Origin: Streptomyces sp. Root431
Lineage (GTDB): Bacteria; Actinomycetota; Actinomycetes; Streptomycetales; Streptomycetaceae
Assembly (NCBI RefSeq): GCF_001426585.1
Contig: NZ_LMEI01000009.1
Span: 861,628 to 925,627 of the forward strand
DNA: 64,000 nt
Direction of reading: 5' to 3'
Shown: positions 58,301-64,000 of the stretch, piece by piece
How the letters are laid out: each line of letters starts with the position of its first letter
Numbering within the stretch: position 1 is the first letter of the stretch
The notes under the pieces: model-generated
Told to the model about the DNA's origin: nothing
Database searches by the model: none
Seen by the model: only the letters and a program-made list of their open reading frames with translations
Program-made: the position numbers and the translations under genes

Positions 58301-60807
58301 CCCACCTCACGGGCCACCCTCGTGACCTCGTCCGCGAAGTTCGACAGCTGGTCGACCATCGTGTTGACGGTCGTGACCAGCTCCAGGATCTCGCCCCGGG
58401 CGTCGACCGTGATCTTCTTGGAGAGGTCGCCCATGGCGACCGCCGTCGTGACCTCGGCGATGTTGCGCACCTGAATGGTCAGGTTGTTCGCCATGAAGTT
58501 CACCGACTGGGTGAGGTCCTTCCAGGTGCCGGAGACCCCCTGCACCTCGGCCTGACCGCCCAGGATCCCCTCGGTGCCCACCTCACGGGCCACCCGCGTC
58601 ACCTGCTCGGCGAAGTTCGAGAGCTGGTCCACCATCGTGTTGAGGGTGTTCTTCAGCTCCAGGATCTCGCCCCGGGCGTCCACGTCGATCTTCTGCGACA
58701 GGTCACCGCGGGCGACCGCCGTGGCGACCTGCGCGATGTTACGGACCTGGGTCGTCAGGTTCCCGGCCATGCCGTTCACCGAGTCCGTCAGATCACGCCA
58801 CACACCGGCGACACCGGGCACCTGCGCCTGCCCGCCGAGCCGTCCGTCCGTACCCACCTCACGGGCCACCCGCGTCACCTGGTCCGCGAAGGCGGAGAGC
58901 TGGTCGACCATCGTGTTGATGGTGTTCTTCAGCTCCAGGATCTCGCCCCGGGCGTCCACGTCGATCTTCTGCGACAGGTCACCGCGGGCGACGGCCGTCG
59001 TGACCTGGGCGATCTGCCGCACCTGCGACGTCAGGTTGCCGGCCATGAAGTTCACGGAGTCGGTGAGCTCGCGCCAGCGGCCGGAGACCCCGTCCACCCG
59101 CGCCTGCCCGCCGAGCCGGCCCTCGGTACCCACGTCCCGCGCCATCCGCGTCACCTGGTCCGCGAAGGACGAGAGCTGCGACACCATGGTGTTGACGGTG
59201 TTCTTCAGCTCCAGCATCTCGCCGGCGACGTCGACCGTGACCTTCTGCGACAGGTCACCATTGGCCACCGCCGTCGTGACCTGGGCGATGTCACGCACCT
59301 GACCGGTCAGGTTCCGGAAGGCCGTGTTCACCGAGTCGGTGAGGTCCTTCCATGTCCCCGCCGCGCCCGGCACCTCGGCCTGACCGCCGAGCAGACCCTC
59401 GACACCGACCTCCCGGGCCACCCGGGTCACCTCGGAACCGAAGGCCGACAGCTGGTCGACCATCGTGTTGACGGTGTTCTTCAGCTCCAGCATCTCGCCG
59501 GCGACGTCGACCGTGACCTTCTGCGACAGGTCACCGTTGGCCACCGCCGTCGTCACCTGCGCGATGTCCCGCACCTGCGTGGTGATGTTCCGGAAGACGG
59601 TGTTGACCGAGTCGGTGAGGTCCTTCCACGTCCCCGCCGCACCCGGCACCTGCGCCTGACCGCCGAGCAGACCCTGCGCACCGACCTCGCCCGACACCCG
59701 GGTCACCTCGTCGGCGAACGTCCGGAGCGTCTCGGTCATCTGGTTGATCGTGTCCGCGAGCTGCGCGATCTCGCCGCGCGCGGAGACCCGCACCTTCTGC
59801 GACAGATCGCCGTTGGCGACCGCGGTCGTCACCTCCGCGATCCCTCTCACCTGATTGGTGAGATTTCCCGCCATCGTGTTGACGGAATCGGTGAGGTCCT
59901 TCCAGACACCCGCGACGCCGGCCACCTCCGCCTGACCGCCGAGCTCGCCCTCCGTACCCACCTCACGGGCGACCCGGGTCACCTCCGAGGAGAACGACGA
60001 CAGCTGGTCGACCATCCGGTTGACCGTGTTCTTCAGCTCCAGCATCTCGCCGGCCACGTTGGCCGTGACCTTCTGCGACAGATCGCCGTCCGCCACCGCG
60101 GTCGTCACCAGCGCGATGTCCCGCACCTGCGCGGTCAGCCGGTTCGCCATGGTGTTGACCGAGTCCGTGAGGTCCTTCCACGAACCGGACACCCCGCGCA
60201 CCTGCGCCTGACCGCCCAGCTTGCCGTCCGTACCCACCTCGACGGCGACCCTCGTCACCTCGGACGCGAACACCGACAGCTGGTCGACGAGGTTGTTCGC
60301 GGTACGCGCGACCTTCAGGAACTCCCCGCGCAGCGGCCGTACGGCCCCGTCGGAACCCTCCGAACGCAGGTCCATCCGCTGATCGAGATCGCCCTCGGCC
60401 ACCGCCGAAAGGACCCGTCCCACCTCGGACACCGGCCGCGCCAGATCGTCGACCAGCGCGTTCGCGGCCTCGATCGCCGCGGCCCACGCCCCCTCCGTGG
60501 CCCCCGCCTCGAGCCGCTCGGACAACTTGCCCTCACGCCCGACCACCCGCCGGACCCGCGAAAGCTCGCCCGTCACGTGCATCTGCCGGTCCGCGACCTC
60601 GTTGAACACGGCGGAGATCTCCGCCATGACCCCGTCACCGGAGACCGTCAGCCGTTTACGGAAATTCCCGTCCCGCATCGACACCAGCGCGGCCAGCAAC
60701 CGCTCCAGCGCCGCCGCGTCCACCTGCACCGTCCCCCCACGGGAACGCCCGCCCCTCGCGCGCGTGCCGCTGCTGCCGCCACGCCGCGCCGCCGTGCCAG
60801 ACTCCAC
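55321..60807 (-). CDS. osaA: Poly-HAMP hybrid histidine kinase OsaA
   Basis: An 1828-residue cytoplasmic-looking hybrid kinase; no membrane helix is seen. GTG 60807-60805 has SD CGGGAGG. Residues about 45-180 hold diverged HAMP-like units, then ten regular 92-residue HAMP units (residues about 182-1101). After that come a GAF domain (about 1140-1290), a coiled coil, HisKA SHELRTPLNS (His about 1369), HATPase DILDLSKVEAGKMD / NLLSNAVKFTDSG / DTGIGIAASKM / GTGLGLSISREIA, and a C-terminal receiver (VLIVDDDIRNVFAL, VVLMDIMMPEMDGY, KPVDPDHLLSV). It partners OsaB in osmotic-stress control and is divergent from osaC. Confidence 0.9.
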   Translation of the reverse strand: MESGTAARRGGSSGTRARGGRSRGGTVQVDAAALERLLAALVSMRDGNFRKRLTVSGDGVMAEISAVFNEVADRQMHVTGELSRVRRVVGREGKLSERLEAGATEGAWAAAIEAANALVDDLARPVSEVGRVLSAVAEGDLDQRMDLRSEGSDGAVRPLRGEFLKVARTANNLVDQLSVFASEVTRVAVEVGTDGKLGGQAQVRGVSGSWKDLTDSVNTMANRLTAQVRDIALVTTAVADGDLSQKVTANVAGEMLELKNTVNRMVDQLSSFSSEVTRVAREVGTEGELGGQAEVAGVAGVWKDLTDSVNTMAGNLTNQVRGIAEVTTAVANGDLSQKVRVSARGEIAQLADTINQMTETLRTFADEVTRVSGEVGAQGLLGGQAQVPGAAGTWKDLTDSVNTVFRNITTQVRDIAQVTTAVANGDLSQKVTVDVAGEMLELKNTVNTMVDQLSAFGSEVTRVAREVGVEGLLGGQAEVPGAAGTWKDLTDSVNTAFRNLTGQVRDIAQVTTAVANGDLSQKVTVDVAGEMLELKNTVNTMVSQLSSFADQVTRMARDVGTEGRLGGQARVDGVSGRWRELTDSVNFMAGNLTSQVRQIAQVTTAVARGDLSQKIDVDARGEILELKNTINTMVDQLSAFADQVTRVAREVGTDGRLGGQAQVPGVAGVWRDLTDSVNGMAGNLTTQVRNIAQVATAVARGDLSQKIDVDARGEILELKNTLNTMVDQLSNFAEQVTRVAREVGTEGILGGQAEVQGVSGTWKDLTQSVNFMANNLTIQVRNIAEVTTAVAMGDLSKKITVDARGEILELVTTVNTMVDQLSNFADEVTRVAREVGTEGILGGQARVRGVTGTWKDLSDNVNLMANNLTSQVRNISRVSAAVANGDLTKKVTVEARGEVAELAETVNTMVTTLSSFADEVTRVAREVGTEGELGGQARVPGVSGTWKDLTESVNSMADNLTGQVRQIAAVTTAIAKGDLTKKIDIDARGEIQELKNTINTMVDQLSNFAEEVTRVAREVGTDGQLGGQARVRDVEGTWSDLTESVNEMAGNLTRQVRAIAAVATAVTRGDLNVKIDGVDAAGEIQALQDNINTMIANLRDTTLANDEQDWLKSNLARISGLMQGRRDLDDVASLIMSELTPVVSAQHGAFFVAMPTGHAHSDAELVGEGDGAYELRMRGSYGYSTGSMPTSFRPGETLIGTAAEEKRTIQVNVPPGYLKISSGLGEASPAHVIVLPVLFEGKVLGVIELASFQPFAQIQRDFLNQIAELIATTVNTISVNTKTEVLLQQSQELTEQLKERSAELEHRQKELQGSNLELEEKAELLARQNRDIEVKNTEIEEARQVLEERAEQLAVSMRYKSEFLANMSHELRTPLNSLLILAKLLADNAETNLTPKQVEFAETIHGAGSDLLQLINDILDLSKVEAGKMDVSPTRIALVQLVDYVEATFRPLTAEKGLDFSVRVSPELPATLHTDEQRLLQVLRNLLSNAVKFTDSGAVELVIRPANADVPQSIREQLLEAGSLRDPEADLIAFSVTDTGIGIAASKMRVIFEAFKQADGTTSRKYGGTGLGLSISREIARLLGGEIFAASEPGRGSTFTLYLPLSPTELPSHGYGQGAQDAEDPQQGAEEGASGAVHAFPHFPPSPVRTEARSGAGALFRHRRKAAAEATGARTGVPGQAGQQGAADRVEPEAEVVPRRTFGFSGEKVLIVDDDIRNVFALTSVLEQHGLAVLYAENGREGIEVLEQHDDVTVVLMDIMMPEMDGYATTTAIRRMPQFAGLPIIALTAKAMKGDREKAIESGASDYVTKPVDPDHLLSVMEQWMRGE
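57505..60264 (-). repeat. Ten tandem 276-bp HAMP-coding units in osaA
   Basis: A 2760-bp array of exactly ten 276-bp units, each encoding 92 residues: VTRVAREVGTEG, LGGQA, WKDLTDSVN, QVR-I, VTTAVA-GDLSQK, GE-LELKNT-NTMVDQLS. Some neighbouring units are very similar at both protein and DNA level (units 3 and 4; units 5 and 6). The last unit is the most diverged and includes a one-residue insertion. Confidence 0.93.
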
Positions 60808-61076
60808 CGTGTCCCTCCCGAAAGGGGTCGACCGTACGCTTCCGGCTCTCGCCGATAGCCTGCCCAGTGTTTCACCGCGACCGAACAAGGCGATAACAGT
60901 TCGGCAGCTTCGCACAGCGTCCCCGCCCTCGGTGGGCGGAAACTGTGACGACCGGCATCCGGGCGGACAGTGAAGGTAAGTAACCTGGCATCCGGCTGTC
61001 CAGCCACCCCGGTCCGCCCGGCGGGGGCGGTGTGGTGCGCGCACGACCACCGGGCAGTGGGAGGGGCATACCGAGC
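60808..61076. promoter_or_regulatory. osaA-osaC divergent intergenic region
   Basis: 269 bp between divergent starts. A -10-like TAACCT lies at 60981-60986 on the osaC side. There is no clear sigma-B-type GTTT-N14-16-GGGTA pair in either direction. Confidence 0.4.
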
Positions 61077-63722
61077 ATGGCAGAGCCGGGCGTCGAAACG
61101 CGTACGAGGAGTGCTGTGATCACCGCGCGGGCGACTGCCAGCTTCGAGCCCGTCGGGCGGTCCGTCGCGGCCGCCCGCGCGTTCGTCAGGGACACCCTCC
61201 AAGGCTGGGGGCACTCCGAACTCGTCGACGACGCCGTCGTCCTGACCAGCGAGCTCGTCACCAACGCCGTGATCCACGCGGGCACCTCGGCCGAGGTCCT
61301 CTGCCTCCGCTCCGAGGACAGCATCCGCGTCGAGGTCGCCGACCGGTACCCCGAGCGCGAGATCCCCGTCCAGAGCGGCCGCACCCTGGGCAGCCCCGAC
61401 CGCGAGAACGGCCGGGGCCTGCTGCTCTGCGCCGCCCTCGCCCACCGCTGGGGAGTCGACTACTCCCCCACCCGCAAGCACGTCTGGTTCCACCTCGACC
61501 TCCCCCAGCGCCCCGTGGGCACCCGCTCCGCCGGCCCCGTCCTCCCCGACGCCCTCCTCCCGGCCGCCGAGAGCCGCGTCCGCGTCGCCGTCGCCCAGAT
61601 CGACCGCGGCGGAGCCGTCACCGCCTGGAACGAGGACGCCGCCGAGCTCTTCGGCTACGAGGCCGACCAGGTCATCGGCAAGCCCCTCGGCGACCTCGCC
61701 GCCTGGCCGCACACCCCCGGCATCGGCACCGGCCTCGCCGAGGCCCTGCGCCTCTCCCGCTGGGAGGGCAGCTACGGCATCCGCTGCGCCGACGGCCGCG
61801 TCGTCCCCGTCTACGCCTCACACCTCCGGGTCCGCGACACCCAGGGCGAACCCTCCACCGTCTGCCTCCTCGTACGGGAGCACGAGCGGGCCGTCCTCCA
61901 GACCCCGCAGCGCCCCGCCGCCGAACCGGGCTCCGAGAACCGCACCGCGGACCCCTTCGAGGTCTTCATCGGCTCCCCGGCCCCCGACGACCTCGACGGC
62001 CTCCTCCAGCGCACGGTCGAGCGCGCCCGCGACATGCTCGACGGCGACTCCGCCTTCCTCCTCCTCGCCACCGACGACGAGACCGAACTCGAAGTACGCG
62101 CGACCACCGGCCTCCCGGCCGCCCGTCAACGCTTCGCCCGCGTCCCCGTCGAGACCGGCGCGAGCCGCTACGGCTCCGCCCGCATGCCCGCGGTCCACGA
62201 GGACCTGGCAGCCGTCCCCGGCGCCGTCCCCCTCCTCGAAGGCACCGGCATGCGCTCGGTGGTCACCGTCCCCCTCAAGGTCGAGGGCCGGCTCACCGGC
62301 TCCCTGGGCGTGGCCGCCGAGTCCGCGAACCGCTACTCCAACGAGGAGGCCCTCCGCCTCCAGTTCGCCGCCGACCGCATCGCCCTCGCCGTCGAGTCCG
62401 CCCGCCTCGGCGAGCTCGAACGCCTCCGCCGCGGCTCCCTCAGCTTCCTCGTCGAAGCCTCCGACCTCCTCGCCGGCACCTTGGACCGCGACCAGACCCT
62501 GGCCCTGATGGCCCAGATGACGGTCCCCACCCTCGCCACCTGGTGCGCGGTCTACACGATCGCCGACCAGGCCTCCGACCCGTACCTCTCGTACGTGCTC
62601 CACGAGGACGAGGACCGCATCGACGGCCTCAAGGACCTGCTCTCCTCGATCGCCCCGCCCGACCCGGTGCCCACACCCGGCGCCCGCGTCTGGACGGCCC
62701 CCGGCGACGCCGCGCACCGAGCGGCGCTCAGCGCCTCGGTCCGCGCCCTCGACCACCCCACGAGCCCGCTCTCCTCCGGCATCGACACCACCCTGGCCAC
62801 CGCGAGCACGGTCGCCGGCGAGACGGTCGTCCTGCCCCTGGTCGCCCGCAACCGGGTCATCGGGATGCTGACCCTGGGCCGCCCCTCCGAGGACCACTTC
62901 CGCCAGGAGATCCTGGAGCTCGCCGAGGACCTCTCGCGCCGAGCCGCCCTGGCCCTGGACAACGCCCGCCTCTACTCGGAGCGCGTGGCGATCAGCCAGT
63001 CCCTCCAGCGCAGCCTCCTCCCGCCCGGCCTCCCGGTGATCCCCGGCGTCGAAGTCGACGTCATCTACCGCGCGGCCGGCGAGGGCAACGAGGTCGGCGG
63101 CGACTTCTACGACCTCTTCCCCATCCGCGACGGCGCCTACGGCTTCGCCATCGGCGACGTCTGCGGTACGGGCCCGGAGGCCGCGGCCGTCACGGGCCTC
63201 GCCCGCCACGCCCTCCGCCTCCTGGCCCGCGAGGGCTTCGGCGGCCCGGCGGTCCTGGAGCGGCTCAACGCCGCGATCCTCGACGAGGGCGCCCGCAGCC
63301 GCTTCCTCACCCTCCTGTACGGCGAGATGCGCCCCCAGGAGGACGGCTCCGCGATCCTCAAGGTCGTCTGCGCCGGCCATCCGCTCCCCCTGCGCCTCCG
63401 CCCGGACGGCACGGTCCAGCCGGCGGCCGAGCCCCAGCCCCTCCTCGGCGTCATGGAGGACCTGGAGCTGTACGAGCAGACGATCACCCTCGACCCGGGC
63501 GATGTCCTCCTCTGCGTCACGGACGGCGTGACGGAGCGCCGTGAAGGCACCCGCATGCTGGGCGACGACGGCCTCGCCGAAGTCCTCAAGACGTGTACGG
63601 GCCTGACGGCCGGCGCGGTCGCCGCCCGTGTCCTCCGCGCGGTCGAGCGCTTCGCCCAGGCCCCCGCCTCCGACGACATGGCCATCCTGGCGATGCGCCT
63701 CCGAGAGCCCGACGACCGCTGA
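61077..63722 (+). CDS. osaC: Multidomain regulator OsaC (RsbW-like ATPase, PAS, GAF, PP2C phosphatase)
   Basis: An 881-residue protein. ATG 61077 has SD GGGAGGGG at a long 12-bp spacing; the frame is open 45 bp upstream to a GTG. Domains: RsbW/SpoIIAB-like HATPase (residues about 20-150, VVLTSELVTNAVIHAGTSAEV, GRGLLLC), PAS (about 165-265, AWNEDAAELFGYEADQVIG), two GAF domains (about 300-450 and 465-620), and a SpoIIE-type PP2C phosphatase (about 650-878, GNEVGGDFYDLF, AIGDVCGTG, SDDMAILAM). In S. coelicolor OsaC is needed to return sigma-B activity to normal after osmotic stress. It is followed by a terminator and the rRNA-linked tRNA. Confidence 0.9.
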   Translation: MAEPGVETRTRSAVITARATASFEPVGRSVAAARAFVRDTLQGWGHSELVDDAVVLTSELVTNAVIHAGTSAEVLCLRSEDSIRVEVADRYPEREIPVQSGRTLGSPDRENGRGLLLCAALAHRWGVDYSPTRKHVWFHLDLPQRPVGTRSAGPVLPDALLPAAESRVRVAVAQIDRGGAVTAWNEDAAELFGYEADQVIGKPLGDLAAWPHTPGIGTGLAEALRLSRWEGSYGIRCADGRVVPVYASHLRVRDTQGEPSTVCLLVREHERAVLQTPQRPAAEPGSENRTADPFEVFIGSPAPDDLDGLLQRTVERARDMLDGDSAFLLLATDDETELEVRATTGLPAARQRFARVPVETGASRYGSARMPAVHEDLAAVPGAVPLLEGTGMRSVVTVPLKVEGRLTGSLGVAAESANRYSNEEALRLQFAADRIALAVESARLGELERLRRGSLSFLVEASDLLAGTLDRDQTLALMAQMTVPTLATWCAVYTIADQASDPYLSYVLHEDEDRIDGLKDLLSSIAPPDPVPTPGARVWTAPGDAAHRAALSASVRALDHPTSPLSSGIDTTLATASTVAGETVVLPLVARNRVIGMLTLGRPSEDHFRQEILELAEDLSRRAALALDNARLYSERVAISQSLQRSLLPPGLPVIPGVEVDVIYRAAGEGNEVGGDFYDLFPIRDGAYGFAIGDVCGTGPEAAAVTGLARHALRLLAREGFGGPAVLERLNAAILDEGARSRFLTLLYGEMRPQEDGSAILKVVCAGHPLPLRLRPDGTVQPAAEPQPLLGVMEDLELYEQTITLDPGDVLLCVTDGVTERREGTRMLGDDGLAEVLKTCTGLTAGAVAARVLRAVERFAQAPASDDMAILAMRLREPDDR

Positions 63723-63728
63723 TCCCCC

Positions 63729-63754
63729 AGGACGGCCCCGAAAGGGGCCGTCCT
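63729..63754 (+). terminator. Terminator of osaC
   Basis: AGGACGGCCCC (63729-63739), GAAA loop, and its complement GGGGCCGTCCT (63744-63754): an 11-bp perfect stem 6 bp after the osaC stop. Confidence 0.85.
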
Positions 63755-63780
63755 CCTCATCCCCGCCACGACAACGCAAA

Positions 63781-63807
63781 AAAGGCCCCGCCAATGGCGG
63801 GGCCTTT
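63781..63807. terminator. Bidirectional terminator between osaC and the tRNA/rRNA operon
   Basis: AAAGGCCCCGCC (63781-63792), a 3-nt loop and GGCGGGGCCTTT (63796-63807) form a 12-bp perfect stem. Read leftward it is followed by a U6 run (the As at 63778-63783), so it is a good intrinsic terminator for the 5S/tRNA-Thr transcript and a second stop for osaC. Confidence 0.88.
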
Positions 63808-63812
63808 CTCTT

Positions 63813-63888
63813 TGGAGCCCTTTAACGGAATCGAACCGTTGACCTTCTCCTTACCATGGAGACGCTCTACCGACTGAGCTAAAAGGGC
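63813..63888 (-). tRNA. tRNA-Thr (anticodon GGT)
   Basis: A complete leftward tRNA: acceptor stem GCCCTTT...AAAGGGC, D-arm TAGCTCAGTCGGTAGAGC, anticodon stem TCTCC with loop ATGGTAA (anticodon GGT), T-arm GGTTCGATTCC, discriminator T and encoded CCA (63815-63813). The variable loop is short (AAGGTC). It lies about 5 bp downstream of the 5S rRNA, so it is probably processed from the rRNA operon transcript. Confidence 0.97.
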
Positions 63889-63893
63889 GGGTT

Positions 63894-64000
63894 GTTCGGC
63901 GGCGTCCTACTCTCCCACAGGGTCCCCCCTGCAGTACCATCGGCGCTGAAAGGCTTAGCTTCCGGGTTCGGAATGTAACCGGGCGTTTCCCTAACGCTAT
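63894..64000 (-). rRNA. 5S ribosomal RNA, truncated at window edge
   Basis: The leftward strand reads CGGTTACATTCCGAACCCGG, then AAGCTAAGCCTTTCAGCGCC and GATGGTACTGCAGGGG, ending GTAGGACGCCGCCGAAC. This is the Streptomyces 5S sequence without its first dozen or so nucleotides, which lie beyond the window. It marks the end of an rrn operon transcribed toward osaC. The exact 3' end near 63894 is by eye. Confidence 0.95.

Noticed and set aside
57505..60264. Regular repeats as a possible CRISPR array
   Set aside because: The period is 276 bp, in frame, encoding HAMP units. There are no short palindromic repeats with unique spacers, and no cas genes.
54286..60858. A rightward open frame of about 2190 codons opposite osaB and osaA
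   Set aside because: It is an antisense shadow caused by high third-position GC and by the HAMP repeats. It is His/Arg/Leu-rich without domains, while the leftward frame has complete kinase motifs.

Overview
The window is a very GC-rich actinomycete chromosome segment, almost certainly Streptomyces. The evidence is the strong third-position GC bias, many GTG starts, many apparently leaderless genes, and a gene order that I recognise from the Streptomyces core: gluRK-gluABCD, recX-recA, DUF3046, lhr-nei, dps, clgR, cinA, pgsA, rimO, rodZ-like, ftsK, osaB, osaA, osaC, then an rRNA operon. These calls come from protein motifs and remembered gene order, not from a database search.

Layout. Positions 1-3295 hold a leftward LLM oxidoreductase / LysR / EamA transporter / YciI group. 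The transporter start lies in a 21-bp tandem repeat. Positions 3405-10884 look accessory. Three leftward genes for secreted cysteine-containing proteins (two are tandem paralogues) face three rightward genes for secreted seven-bladed RCC1-type propellers across a 669-bp gap, and each side ends in a strong terminator. Positions 10942-17952 are the glutamate uptake locus: an orphan TAXI binding protein, the GluK/GluR two-component pair and the gluABCD ABC importer. Positions 18144-21110 hold an FAD monooxygenase and a sulfur cassette (cysteine-rich leader peptide, cysteine dioxygenase, rhodanese). RecX and RecA follow, with a PafBC-type (RecA-independent) promoter motif and a LexA-like box upstream.

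Positions 23088-39468 are mixed: a cupin, an unknown protein, a methyltransferase, an SGNH hydrolase, a NarL-type two-component pair next to an unusual short cytochrome bd-type oxidase, an AI-2E exporter, DUF3046, a toroid-like protein, PucR / metallo-beta-lactamase / MFS, and AraC / AzlC / AzlD. Positions 39641-46189 carry lhr-nei, whose promoter repeats the recA PafBC motif, and an SDR gene. Positions 46299-54205 are a dense leftward core block (dps, clgR, cinA, pgsA, rimO, rodZ-like, ftsK). Positions 54352-63722 are the osmoadaptation locus osaB-osaA with divergent osaC. OsaA has ten near-identical 92-residue HAMP units. The window ends in tRNA-Thr(GGT) and a truncated 5S rRNA, both leftward.

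Common threads are DNA repair (recA, recX, lhr, nei, ftsK), stress regulation (clgR, dps, osaABC), several probable leaderless promoters with palindromes over the -35 region, and an unusual number of in-frame minisatellites (9, 15, 18 and 21 bp) at protein ends. There is no CRISPR array, insertion sequence or prophage. The best candidate for an undescribed system is the divergent six-gene secreted-protein region at 3454-10827.
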